NCBI GenBank assembly: GCA_038562555.1
Contig: JBCFBK010000021.1
Span: 1 to 64,000, forward strand
Source: JBCFBK01 sp038562555
GTDB lineage: Bacteria > Bacteroidota > Bacteroidia > Bacteroidales > Prolixibacteraceae
DNA: 64,000 nucleotides
Direction of reading: 5' to 3'
Both the position numbers and the translations under genes were made by a program. Below are positions 16,182-25,101 of the stretch, one piece after another (positions within the stretch are counted from its first letter, which is position 1; the number at the start of each line of letters is the position of its first letter). The notes under the pieces were generated by a model. That model searched no databases, had not been told where the DNA came from, and saw nothing but the letters and a program-made list of their open reading frames with translations.

Positions 16182-17561
16182 TTATTTCACCAGCGGAGGC
16201 ATAGTGCCGTACCACCCCAGCACTTTTTTCTTCAGCTTGTTGGCCAGCTTTGGATATTGAATCACCAGGTTTTTCGTTTCCTTTTCATCGGTAGCGATGT
16301 TATAGAGCTCGGCATCGGAGCCGTCAATATTGACCAGCAATTTGAAGTCACCCTCACGAATGGCCAGATCAGGGAAATTCTGCTGGGTTCCCGGAGGACG
16401 TTGCCACATGATCACTTCCTTCCGGATAGGTTGTTTAAGTCCGGTCAGAACCTTACTTGCGTCTATTCCATCGTACCTTACGCCTTTGGTTTGCCGTGCT
16501 CCGGCAAGCTGAATAATTGAAGGCGCCAGATCAATGCCCGCCAGAACCGTTTTGGTATTCACCGTCCCCTGCTTTTCTGCAGGGATCAGTCCCGGCCCCC
16601 ACACAATAAGTGGTTCGCGGATCCCTCCTTCATACAGATTTCCCTTGCTTCCTCTTAATCCTCCGGGGGAACCGACATTCTTTTCCGGTCCGTTGTCGCT
16701 GGCCAGAATGATCAGCGTGTTTTCCCGCAACTGCTCATTATTCCGGATATAGTCGAACAAGCGGGCGAGTTGCATATCCATCTCTTTGATCACGCCGCTG
16801 TACAGATCCTGTGTTTTTCCGTTTCCGCGGAGGTGGAGGGGCGGCTCCAGTGGCGTATGGACGTCGTCGGGCCACAGGTTAATGTAGAAAGGTTTCCCCG
16901 CTTCTGAAGCATGCTGAATAGCTTGTATGGCTCTGTCTACGAAAACCTCCGTAAAATCTTCCCGTTTAATCCAGTGAACTTCACCTTTGCCCAGTGCCGC
17001 CGACATTTTCTCCAGGTTCCGCGTACTGTCGGGTAAGTTTAGGGTTTCGTAGGTTGCCAGATACCTTTCTCCAAGTCCTTCAAACTGCGTGACCGACTCG
17101 TCAAATCCATATTCTTTAATATAGGGGACATCGGCAATGTCGCGTCCACCGCCCATATGCCACTTTCCGACGTGAGCCGTATAGTAACCGGCATCCTTTA
17201 AATTGCGGGCAACCGAAGGAGCCTCAAGGCTCAGGAAGTTTTTCATTCCCCGTTCGGTGTTCGCTCTTCTGCTGTCGATAAATGACGTAATGCCCCAGCG
17301 GCCGGGATACTGCCCGGTTGTAATGGCTACCCGCGATGGCGAACAGATCGGCGCACCCGAATAGTAACGGGTAAACCGGACTCCTTCACTCGCCAGCCTG
17401 TCTATAGCGGGCGTTTCGTGTATCTTATTGCCGTAACACCCTAAATCGCCGTAACCCATATCGTCGATAAAGACAAACAAGATGTTGGGCTTGTCCTTTC
17501 CGAAGAGAACCTTGCTGATGGTCAGCACAAGCAGAAAGAAGAAGAGCAGAAATTTTTTCAT
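16182..17561 (-). CDS. sulfatase, family S1, Cys type (first of five)
   Basis: A 459-residue periplasmic sulfatase. A signal peptide covers residues 1-21. The metal-binding start of the alkaline-phosphatase fold is FIDDMGYGDLGCYG. The formylglycine site is C73 in CSPSR, so it needs conversion by an anaerobic sulfatase-maturing enzyme not seen in this window. YYTAHVGKWHMGG, LIILASDNGPEKNVG and LRGSKGNLYEGGIREPLIVW complete the S1 signature. It removes sulfate esters from a glycan. It is transcribed in the same direction as the HTCS gene, starting 129 bases downstream of that gene's stop, so it may be the distal gene of an HTCS transcript. The exact subfamily and sulfate position are not deducible here. 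Confidence 0.93.
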   Translation of the reverse strand: MKKFLLFFFLLVLTISKVLFGKDKPNILFVFIDDMGYGDLGCYGNKIHETPAIDRLASEGVRFTRYYSGAPICSPSRVAITTGQYPGRWGITSFIDSRRANTERGMKNFLSLEAPSVARNLKDAGYYTAHVGKWHMGGGRDIADVPYIKEYGFDESVTQFEGLGERYLATYETLNLPDSTRNLEKMSAALGKGEVHWIKREDFTEVFVDRAIQAIQHASEAGKPFYINLWPDDVHTPLEPPLHLRGNGKTQDLYSGVIKEMDMQLARLFDYIRNNEQLRENTLIILASDNGPEKNVGSPGGLRGSKGNLYEGGIREPLIVWGPGLIPAEKQGTVNTKTVLAGIDLAPSIIQLAGARQTKGVRYDGIDASKVLTGLKQPIRKEVIMWQRPPGTQQNFPDLAIREGDFKLLVNIDGSDAELYNIATDEKETKNLVIQYPKLANKLKKKVLGWYGTMPPLVK

Positions 17562-17690
17562 ATCCGTTTAAGTTATTGGCTTAAGATTTCCGGCTGTAAA
17601 GATGGCGAAACCCGGCCTGGACCGGCATAACTGATGTTCCGGATATCAGCACTATTGTTTTCTTACAGTAACGCAGCACCCAAAAATCTT

Positions 17691-20600
17691 CTATTTTGTG
17701 TCTTGTGTCCTGATACCTGTGTCTGTTCTTTGCTCCTGCTTCGCCCCCGACCTAAAATCGGTAGGAGAAACATTAAAGACCCGCTTGAATGTTCTGCTGA
17801 AGTAATTCGGATCGTTAAAACCTACCTGATAGGCCACCTCGGCCATCGTCAGATCCGGTTTTTCGATGAGTAATTTTTGCGCTTCCCGGATGCGGATCGT
17901 ATTGATAAATTCCGTGGCGCTCAGGTCGAGGATCTGTTTCAGTTTGGTATGGAGCAGTGTTCTTCCGATTCCCAGGGCATTCGTCAGCATCGTTACGCCA
18001 AAGTCAGGATTGTCGATGTTACGGAGTACAATATCTGTGACTTTTTCAATGAATTGCTGATCTTTGTTTTTGATGGGGTGCTCCGCATTCATATTCCCGA
18101 ACTGAATGAAGTGTTTTTTCAGGCTCGCCTTTGATGCCAGGATATTCCTGATATGCAGTTCAAGTTCTGAAAGCAGGAACGGTTTTGGCATGTAGATATC
18201 GGCTCCCACTTCGAGGCTTTCGATTCGCGTTTCGATGTCCGATTTCGCCGTAAGCATGATCACGGGAATATGGCAGTATTCAAAACCGGATTTGAGTTTT
18301 CTGCACAGGGTGATCCCGTCCATTTGAGGCATCATCAGATCGGTAATGATGAGGTCGGGTATGGTTTTTTCGATTAACCGGAATGCCTCAAGGCCGTTGC
18401 CGGCTGTACTGATGCGGTATTTACCTTTAAAATGATCGCACAGGAATTTTAAAAGATCTTTGTTGTCTTCAACAAAGAGAATCTCAAACACCGCTTTACT
18501 GCCTTCCGCTCTGCGCTCTTCTCCGTTCAGCGACGACTGTTCCAGCAGATTGGTCAGAATATCTTTGTTCAGCGGAATCGTATCGGGACTTACCGGAATG
18601 CCCGGTTCGGTATAGGGCAGGCTTACGGTGAAGGAAGTTCCTTCGCCCGGTTTGCTGCTTACGGTGATATTGCCATTCAGGAATTTCACCAGGCTTTGCG
18701 TTAAAGTGAGTCCGACCCCGCTTCCCTGATATTCATCCTGGTTCTGGTCTGTTTTATAAAAAAGATTGAAAATACGGGTGAGCTGTTCTTCTGTCATTCC
18801 CGGTCCGGTATCCGAAACCGTTAAAGCGAGCAACGACTGATTGTTTTCGCGGATACTTTCAATTTTAAACGTAATGACACCGTGTTCCGGCGTATATTTA
18901 AAGGCGTTGCTCAGCAGGTTGGAAACAATTTTTTCCAGCTTGTCTGGATCGAACTGAATATTCAGACCGTCTGATGGCGAAACAAACATGTACTCCAGTT
19001 CTTTCCGTTTAAACAAGGTAGAGAACGCATCGAACAATTCCCTTAGAAAATGAATAACATTCCCGTATTGCAAATTAACCGTAGCGTGATCGGTTTCTAC
19101 TTTGCGGAAATCCATCAGTTGATTGATCAGGAACTGCAGCCTCAGCACATTCCGCTTGAGCGTGATGATCTGGTTGGTAAATCCCGCCGGCAGATGATCG
19201 CCGGAGAAAAAGGAGTCGAGCGAAGCCAGAATGATCGTCAGCGGTGTCTTGAATTCGTGCGAAATGAACGTGAAAAAATTCATCTTGTGCTGATGAAGCT
19301 CCTGCAGTTTTTCTTTTTCGATCTTCCCGATCTTCAGTGCCATTTTTTCTTTGTGCCGGATCTCGTTGAATCGGTACAGCAATAGAATAAGGCCTGTGAT
19401 CAGGAAGGTATAGATCAGGTAAGCCCAGTGGGTTTTCCATAAGGGAGGCAGCACCCGGATCCGGATACTCCTTTTTTTTTCGTTGGGATGATCGTAGATG
19501 TTGGTGGCTTTTACGTGAAAGACATAATCGCCGGCCGACAGGTTGGTATAGGTCGCGCTTTGCTGATGCCCGGCCGACTGCCACGAAGATTCGAAGCCCT
19601 CCATGTAATAATAGAAATTGTTCTTTCCTCCTGAATGATAATCCAGTGCGATGAAATCAAAACTGATCACATTCTGATTATACCTCAGCGTAATCTGGTC
19701 GGTCAGATCAATGTTTTTTTGCAGAGGTGTTTTTTCACCGGGCCTTACCGGCTCATTGAATAAGCGGAAATTAGTGAAATGGACTTCAGGTTCCGATTCG
19801 TACGATTTTATTTCATCCGGATGAAAATAGGTCAGCCCGTTTACGGCACCAAAATACATGGTGCCGTCCTTATCTTTAAAATAGGATCTGAAGTTGAACT
19901 GTGTTCCCACCAGCCCGTGATCGACTGTAAAATTCTGAATATCGCCTGTCTGGGGATTAAATTTGGAGATGCCTTTGTTGGAACTTAGCCAAAGGTTCTT
20001 CTGTTCATCTTCAAGAATTCCATAAATCACGTTGTTTGGCAGTCCGTTGTCCATGTTGTACGACCTAAACTGCCGGGTTTGCCGGTCGAAAAAAAACAAG
20101 CCTCCGTCGCGCGATCCTAACCAGACATTTCCCTGGTAATCGACGCAGTGCGATATAAATGAGTTGGTAGAAAGATTTGGAGTATTTTTTTTCTGATAGT
20201 GTATCAGCCGGTCACTTTTTCTGTCGTAACAGTATACCCCGGAGCTGTAAGTACAGAACCAGAAATGGCCGGTGTTGTCCTGAAAAATATCGTAAATGAA
20301 CTTCCCGAGCAATGAATCGGGTTTAAAGCGCGAAAATTGTCCGGTTTTTTTATCGAAACGATCTACTCCTCCCATGGTCCCGACCCATAAATGGTCGGTT
20401 GAATCGGTGTATAAAGAAAAGACAAAATTGTTGGTCAGGGAAGTAGGATCGTCAGTGATACGCGAATAGTTGGTGATTCTGAACGTCGCCGGATCGATCT
20501 TATTGACCCCTCCGAAAAAGTTTCCGCACCATACATTTCCGCTGCTGTCGGTTGTCAGCGCATGAACGTTGCTGGTGGTACGCGCCCGGTTATGGCTTGG

Positions 20601-21776
20601 TTTGTTTAGCAGATGATTAAACGTATGTTCCTGCTGATCCCAAATGGCAATACCTGCATCTTCGGTTGCGATCCACATCTTTCCGTCCGGTCCGCGAATG
20701 ATCTGGCTCAATGCCTTTCCTCCCAGGTCGTTTAGCTTTGTTCCCGGCAAGACTTTTTTAAAGCCCGTCTTAAACGATTCGGTAAAGTTAAGGCCGCCAA
20801 AGTAGGTACCCAGCCACATGATGTTTTCGCGGCTTCTGAATATTTTATAAATGGCATTGTCGTTGATCGTGAAAAGCGTCGGATCAAACGACTGGAGGTA
20901 ATGTTCATACGTTCCCCGGTTCAGATCATAAATAAACAATCCGTTTTCGGTACCGAACCAGTATTTTCCTTCACCGTCTTCCTCGATGTCGCGTACGAAA
21001 AACATGGGATGTGTATCGCCGTGCGGAACGCTGATGGGGATGGGAGTAAAGGTTTTTTCATGCACGTCGAAGATCAGCGGTCCGTTCTTATAGGTTCCGA
21101 CCCAAAGCCGGCCGCGCGAGTCCATCTTAATGGACGAAACCGGCGAAGGAAGATAAGCCGGCGGGCCCGCCAGCGGCCGCACGTAGAATACATCCAGTAT
21201 CTTACCGTGTACGTCAAAATGGAATAAGCGCTGCCTCTTGAAACTCCACAAACTGCCGTCCGGATCCTCTTCCAGATCAAACATTCCCCCTTCGAGGGGC
21301 AACCTGGTCAGCGTATTTTCAGCTTGTTCCACAGTGTAAACTCCCGTTGCCGAGGTAATCAGCACTATACCTTCGCCGGTCTCGATCATATCGTGGATTT
21401 CGCCGGGTGATTCGTCTTTATGAAAAATGGATGTGAACTGATCAAGTTCCGGATTAAACAGGCTTAATCCCTTGTTTGTCCCGACAAACAGTCTTCCGTC
21501 GTTTGTCACCAGGAGCGCGGGAATCTCGTTGGAGAGAATGGAATGCGCTGTCGTATCGGTATAATAGTGCTTAAAGCCATAGCTGTCATAGCGGTTCAAC
21601 CCTTCTGCCGTAGCGATCCATAAAAAACCCTGCTTATCCTGTTCGATGTCGAAAACGGTGTTGTAGGAAAGTCCTTCGATGGTGGTAAAATGATGAAATT
21701 TCTTTTCCTGTGCTCTTAACGAAGCGGGGACCAAAAGTACGGAAAGAAAAGTCAGTATGGTTACAGCCAGGTTCAT
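17691..21776 (-). CDS. hybrid two-component system sensor/regulator (HTCS)
   Basis: A 1361-residue single-protein regulator. Signal peptide at 1-22. About fourteen periplasmic beta-propeller repeats follow (GFLWIATAEGLNRYD, RLWVGTYKNGPLIF, NLWLSSNKGISKFN), then a Y_Y_Y domain before the membrane helix at about 784-801. Cytoplasmic parts are HisKA with H840 in FISHEFKTPLT, the ATPase (NLLSNAFKY, DTGPGMTEE, GSGVGLTLTQ), a receiver with D1146 (ITDLMMPQMDG) and a C-terminal AraC-type helix-turn-helix (GFNDPNYFSRTFKRVFNVSP). Such proteins bind an oligosaccharide in the periplasm and switch on the adjacent PUL, here the divergent sulfatase/SusCD genes. The last 15 residues (TDTGIRTQDTK) come from a dispersed short repeat read in frame. 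Its promoter sits directly against the ATG. Confidence 0.96.
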   Translation of the reverse strand: MNLAVTILTFLSVLLVPASLRAQEKKFHHFTTIEGLSYNTVFDIEQDKQGFLWIATAEGLNRYDSYGFKHYYTDTTAHSILSNEIPALLVTNDGRLFVGTNKGLSLFNPELDQFTSIFHKDESPGEIHDMIETGEGIVLITSATGVYTVEQAENTLTRLPLEGGMFDLEEDPDGSLWSFKRQRLFHFDVHGKILDVFYVRPLAGPPAYLPSPVSSIKMDSRGRLWVGTYKNGPLIFDVHEKTFTPIPISVPHGDTHPMFFVRDIEEDGEGKYWFGTENGLFIYDLNRGTYEHYLQSFDPTLFTINDNAIYKIFRSRENIMWLGTYFGGLNFTESFKTGFKKVLPGTKLNDLGGKALSQIIRGPDGKMWIATEDAGIAIWDQQEHTFNHLLNKPSHNRARTTSNVHALTTDSSGNVWCGNFFGGVNKIDPATFRITNYSRITDDPTSLTNNFVFSLYTDSTDHLWVGTMGGVDRFDKKTGQFSRFKPDSLLGKFIYDIFQDNTGHFWFCTYSSGVYCYDRKSDRLIHYQKKNTPNLSTNSFISHCVDYQGNVWLGSRDGGLFFFDRQTRQFRSYNMDNGLPNNVIYGILEDEQKNLWLSSNKGISKFNPQTGDIQNFTVDHGLVGTQFNFRSYFKDKDGTMYFGAVNGLTYFHPDEIKSYESEPEVHFTNFRLFNEPVRPGEKTPLQKNIDLTDQITLRYNQNVISFDFIALDYHSGGKNNFYYYMEGFESSWQSAGHQQSATYTNLSAGDYVFHVKATNIYDHPNEKKRSIRIRVLPPLWKTHWAYLIYTFLITGLILLLYRFNEIRHKEKMALKIGKIEKEKLQELHQHKMNFFTFISHEFKTPLTIILASLDSFFSGDHLPAGFTNQIITLKRNVLRLQFLINQLMDFRKVETDHATVNLQYGNVIHFLRELFDAFSTLFKRKELEYMFVSPSDGLNIQFDPDKLEKIVSNLLSNAFKYTPEHGVITFKIESIRENNQSLLALTVSDTGPGMTEEQLTRIFNLFYKTDQNQDEYQGSGVGLTLTQSLVKFLNGNITVSSKPGEGTSFTVSLPYTEPGIPVSPDTIPLNKDILTNLLEQSSLNGEERRAEGSKAVFEILFVEDNKDLLKFLCDHFKGKYRISTAGNGLEAFRLIEKTIPDLIITDLMMPQMDGITLCRKLKSGFEYCHIPVIMLTAKSDIETRIESLEVGADIYMPKPFLLSELELHIRNILASKASLKKHFIQFGNMNAEHPIKNKDQQFIEKVTDIVLRNIDNPDFGVTMLTNALGIGRTLLHTKLKQILDLSATEFINTIRIREAQKLLIEKPDLTMAEVAYQVGFNDPNYFSRTFKRVFNVSPTDFRSGAKQEQRTDTGIRTQDTK
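17704..17725 (+). repeat. dispersed 22-base repeat inside the 3' end of the HTCS gene
   Basis: TGTGTCCTGATACCTGTGTCTG matches the 22-base element at 38199-38220 with two changes, and a shorter form lies at 23628-23648. Here it is read on the other strand as the last codons of the HTCS protein. Confidence 0.6.
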
Positions 21777-21781
21777 GGAAG

Positions 21782-21813
21782 CAAAAATAGTCGTTTTTGC
21801 GATACGTAGTCAA
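21782..21813 (-). promoter_or_regulatory. HTCS promoter, apparently leaderless
   Basis: On the minus strand TTG (complement of 21811-21813), a 21-base spacer and TATTTTTG (complement of 21782-21789) form a good Bacteroidota promoter. Transcription should begin within 0-2 bases of the ATG at 21774-21776, implying a leaderless or nearly leaderless mRNA. Confidence 0.6.
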
Positions 21814-21902
21814 GGTGAATGAATAATCGCTTCCTCATTCATGTTCACATGTTAGCATGATTGTACGCAGGCCCAAAGATACGGTCGCTCACGAAGCTTT
21901 TT

Positions 21903-21922
21903 GAACACCGGTACTAGTGTTC
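21903..21922. promoter_or_regulatory. inverted repeat in the HTCS-sulfatase divergent gap
   Basis: GAACAC (21903-21908) and GTGTTC (21917-21922) form a perfect 6-base dyad with an 8-base spacer, midway in the 270-base gap between HTCS and the divergent sulfatase operon. It is a candidate binding site, but AraC-type HTCS domains often use direct repeats, so the assignment is tentative. Confidence 0.35.
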
Positions 21923-22046
21923 GAACTGCTCTGCTAAAGTAAAAGCGGCGACCGACATACATTTACACCGGATTTAAGTCGTCGTGTACGGACTAAACCG
22001 GATTGATGAAACTGAACTGTAAGACAGGCTTCTGGTAATAAGGAGC

Positions 22047-23513
22047 ATGTCCGCCAATCATTATGATATGGAAAATCACCTGATCATTCCTGCATGTTTG
22101 TTCACACTCGGGGCCGCGACGCCGGTTCAGGCTCAAATGCCCGCACCGGAAAAAGCAACGCGTCCTAATATCATCATCCTGGTGGCCGACGACCTGGGGT
22201 GGGATGATGTCGGTTATCACGGCAGCCACATCAAAACGCCGAACATCGATAAACTTTCAGAGGAGGGCGTTCAACTCACCCGGTTTTATGTGGCGCCGGT
22301 ATGTTCGCCCACCCGGGCCGGATTGTTGACGGGCATGTATCCCAACCGCTTTGGTTTACGGGAGACCGTGATTCCGCCGTGGCGCGATTTTGGTATGGAA
22401 CCTTCCGTCACAATCATTCCCGAATTTCTGGAAGAACACGGTTATGAGAACCGGGCAATCATCGGGAAGTGGCATCTCGGTCATTCGCGCCCCGAATACT
22501 ATCCGCTTAAGAACGGATTCACCCACTTCTACGGCCATCTGAATGGTGCAATCGATTATTTTACGCACGAAAGGGAAGGCGAGCTGGATTGGCATAACGA
22601 TTATGCTTCCTGTTACGACCAGGGATATTCAACCGACCTGATTGCCGAAGAGTCGGTTCAATGCATCCGGAAATACGCAAAAGAAGGACCTTTCTTTTTA
22701 TATGTGGCCTTCAACGCTCCTCATACGCCGCTTCAGGCAAAGCCGGAAGATCTTAAATTATACGGTTATGATGAGTCAAAGCCGGCATACTCCGGTAAAA
22801 CCGGAACAGAGGCGATCGGGCAAGGCAATACCCGCCGACAGACCTATGCGGCCATGGTTACCTGTATGGACCGGGGGATTGGACGTATTCTGCAAGCCTT
22901 GAAAGAACTAAAGATCGATGAGAACACCCTGGTCCTCTTTATGAGCGACAATGGCGCCGATGAAGGATCGGGCGGCGGTTCCGGCGGTCCTTTGCGGGGA
23001 CATAAATTCCAGGAATTTGACGGAGGCGTCCTTTCGCCGGCAATTATCCGCTGGCCGGCCGGGTTTCAGGGCTCCCGGGAAGTGGGTCAACTGACAGGGT
23101 TTACCGACATTTTCCCGACCATCTGTGAAATCGTCGACCCGGAAGTTCCGGCCGGCGGTTCTTTTGATGGAATCAGCATGCTGAAAGTCCTGAACAGAAC
23201 TACGGAAAGAATAGACCGCTCTTTTTATCTCGGATGCGGAGCTTTAATTGAAAATAACCGGAAGATCATCCGGGCGGGGAAGAATCCAAAAATGGATCTC
23301 TCCCACGATGTTTTGTTCGATCTCCATGCGGATCCTTACGAGAAAAATGATCTGTCGGACAAATATACGGAACTGAAAAACAGGCTGATCAGGGATGTTG
23401 CCAAATATGATTCGATCCGGCCTGCCAGGGAAGTCCCGCCTTACGGCGAAGGCAGGAAAGGTTTCGTGGCCCCTAAGGAGTGGAATATCTTTAGACACAA
23501 GACAGAAAAGTAG
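22047..23513 (+). CDS. sulfatase, family S1, Cys type (second)
   Basis: A 488-residue sulfatase. The alkaline-phosphatase core starts at NIIILVADDLGWDDVGYHG. The formylglycine site is C86 in CSPTR, followed by AGLLTGMYPNRFGLR, IIGKWHLGHSR and LVLFMSDNGADEG. These place it among arylsulfatase-B/N-acetylgalactosamine-sulfatase-like S1 enzymes. It is the first gene of the operon divergent from the HTCS. The start is uncertain: ATG 22047 has AAGGAG one base upstream, while ATG 22068 would give a shorter signal sequence (HLIIPACLFTLGAATPVQA). The C-terminus ends in RHKTEK, where a tract of GACACAAGACAG-type sequence is read in frame just before the stop, again linking the dispersed short repeats to gene ends in this cluster. 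Confidence 0.92.
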   Translation: MSANHYDMENHLIIPACLFTLGAATPVQAQMPAPEKATRPNIIILVADDLGWDDVGYHGSHIKTPNIDKLSEEGVQLTRFYVAPVCSPTRAGLLTGMYPNRFGLRETVIPPWRDFGMEPSVTIIPEFLEEHGYENRAIIGKWHLGHSRPEYYPLKNGFTHFYGHLNGAIDYFTHEREGELDWHNDYASCYDQGYSTDLIAEESVQCIRKYAKEGPFFLYVAFNAPHTPLQAKPEDLKLYGYDESKPAYSGKTGTEAIGQGNTRRQTYAAMVTCMDRGIGRILQALKELKIDENTLVLFMSDNGADEGSGGGSGGPLRGHKFQEFDGGVLSPAIIRWPAGFQGSREVGQLTGFTDIFPTICEIVDPEVPAGGSFDGISMLKVLNRTTERIDRSFYLGCGALIENNRKIIRAGKNPKMDLSHDVLFDLHADPYEKNDLSDKYTELKNRLIRDVAKYDSIRPAREVPPYGEGRKGFVAPKEWNIFRHKTEK

Positions 23514-23669
23514 CGAGTAGCGAGTCGTGAGACAAAAGACAGCAAAACAGGATGATGAATACCCTGCATGCCCTGTCACCCTGTGGCACAGCGCATAGCG
23601 CATGGCGCACAGCGCGTCAAAGCCTCCGGTCTTGATACTTATGTCTGGTTTTTAACAATAAAACTTTAT
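23514..23669. repeat. intergenic tract of short degenerate repeats
   Basis: This 156-base gap holds tag-CGAG-tag-CGAG (23510-23530), GACAAAAGACAG (23531-23542), a GCGCATAGCGCATGGCGCACAGCGCG tract in pieces (23591-23616) and a short copy of the 22-base element (23628-23648). No gene is supported. The upstream extension of the following sulfatase frame through this tract is not credible. Confidence 0.5.
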
Positions 23670-25043
23670 ATGAACCGAAATCTGTTTCTTTTTTCTTCTT
23701 TGTTCGCATTGTCACCGTGCGCCGGATGGGCGGGTCAGCCTTCCGGCAAACAGGATTCGCCCAAAAATATCCTGGTCTTCATTGCCGACGACCTGGCCCG
23801 GAATGAACTGGGCTGCTACGGAGGACAAAACGTGAAGACGCCGAACATTGACCGGTTTGCCGGTGAGGGGGTTTGTTTTAACAGGATGTTTTCATCAACA
23901 ACCATGTGCTGTCCCACCCGGGCGTCGATCTATACCGGTCTGTATCCGGTTAAGCATGGTGTGTATAAAAATCATGGTGCAACAAAACCTGATGTGAAAA
24001 GTGTGGTCCATTATTTCAGGGATCTGGGCTACCGGGTTGGATTGACCGGGAAAACCCATTTCCGGCCAAAGTCAGTCTATCCTTTTGAAATCATCGACGG
24101 CTTTGAACCCAATTGCGTTGCTAAAACGGCCGGTTACACCACCAATGGTATCGCCGAATATATAAAACGGGATCCGGATCAGCCCTTCTGTCTTTTTGTT
24201 TGCAGTACCCTTCCGCATGCACCCTGGACCGTGGGCGACACCGGCAAATTTGATCCGGCGAAGCTTCAACTGCCTCCTCATTTTGTCGATAACCAGGAGA
24301 CCAGGATCGCTTTCGCAGCTTACCTGGCCGAGATCGAAGCGCTTGACCGGCAGTTTGGCGATGTATTGAAAGCATTGAAAAGTACCGGCGAGGACAGTAC
24401 AACACTGGTCATGTTCTGTGGGGAGCAGGGACCGCAATTCCCGGGGGGCAAATGGACGAGTTGGGACTATGGGCAGAAGAGTGCATTTCTGCTCAGGTCG
24501 CCGGAAGGATTTCTGAGGGGAACCACCTCCGAAGCATTGCTTCAGTATGAAGATGTTTTGCCTGCCATGATTGCGTATGCGGGAGGAAAGATTCCCGAAA
24601 ATCTCGATGGCGAAAGCTTCATGCCGGTGTTGCTGGGAAAAACCACGATACACCGCGAATGGGCATTTGGTGTTCATAACAATGTCCCCGAAGGCACACC
24701 TTATCCGGTCAGAAGCATCCGGAACGACCGTTATAAACTGATCGTTAACCTGACTCCCGAAGCATCCTATTTCGAGAAGCACCTGATGGCGCCCGAAAAA
24801 GACAGTTACTGGAACGCCTGGGTTCGCGATGCCAAAACCAGCGAAAAGGCCCGGTATTGGGTTGATCGCTACGTGACCCGCCCGGCGATCGAATTTTATG
24901 ATACACAGGAGGACCCGTGGGAACTGAACAATCTGGCTTCTGACAAGAAGATGGAACCCATGATCAGGGATATGAATAAAAAACTGATGAACTGGATGAA
25001 GAACCAGAAAGATCCCGGAAAGGCGCTGGATGTTGAGCAGTAA
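23670..25043 (+). CDS. sulfatase, family S1, Cys type (third)
   Basis: A 457-residue enzyme. I chose ATG 23670 because a normal signal peptide follows (NRNLFLFSSLFALSPCAGWA); the frame is open further upstream only through repeat-rich intergenic DNA. The core begins ILVFIADDLARNELGCYGG, the formylglycine site is C80 in CCPTR, and TGKTHFRP and FCGEQGPQFPGGKWTSWDYG are the later motifs. The replacement of the usual SDNG by CGEQG is shared by a group of S1 sulfatases and also seen, as TCDQG, in the fifth sulfatase of this cluster. It follows the second sulfatase on the same strand and precedes the first SusC of the cluster by 58 bases. Confidence 0.92.
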   Translation: MNRNLFLFSSLFALSPCAGWAGQPSGKQDSPKNILVFIADDLARNELGCYGGQNVKTPNIDRFAGEGVCFNRMFSSTTMCCPTRASIYTGLYPVKHGVYKNHGATKPDVKSVVHYFRDLGYRVGLTGKTHFRPKSVYPFEIIDGFEPNCVAKTAGYTTNGIAEYIKRDPDQPFCLFVCSTLPHAPWTVGDTGKFDPAKLQLPPHFVDNQETRIAFAAYLAEIEALDRQFGDVLKALKSTGEDSTTLVMFCGEQGPQFPGGKWTSWDYGQKSAFLLRSPEGFLRGTTSEALLQYEDVLPAMIAYAGGKIPENLDGESFMPVLLGKTTIHREWAFGVHNNVPEGTPYPVRSIRNDRYKLIVNLTPEASYFEKHLMAPEKDSYWNAWVRDAKTSEKARYWVDRYVTRPAIEFYDTQEDPWELNNLASDKKMEPMIRDMNKKLMNWMKNQKDPGKALDVEQ

Positions 25044-25101
25044 ATATTGAAAGAACGTCATTTTAATTAGTTGCATATAACCTATTTAAATCTTTTCTGA
25101 T

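Noticed and set aside
23591..23616. CRISPR-like or satellite array in the GCGCATAGCGCATGG-type tract
   Set aside because: Only about three imperfect short units, with no spacers and no cas genes in the window.
23568..23669. Start of sulfatase three at 23568
   Set aside because: The extra 34 residues are read from degenerate intergenic repeats; a normal signal peptide begins at ATG 23670.
24072..25076. Antisense frame of 334 codons inside sulfatase three
   Set aside because: Its length is explained by the opposite strand of a conserved sulfatase; no family features are seen.
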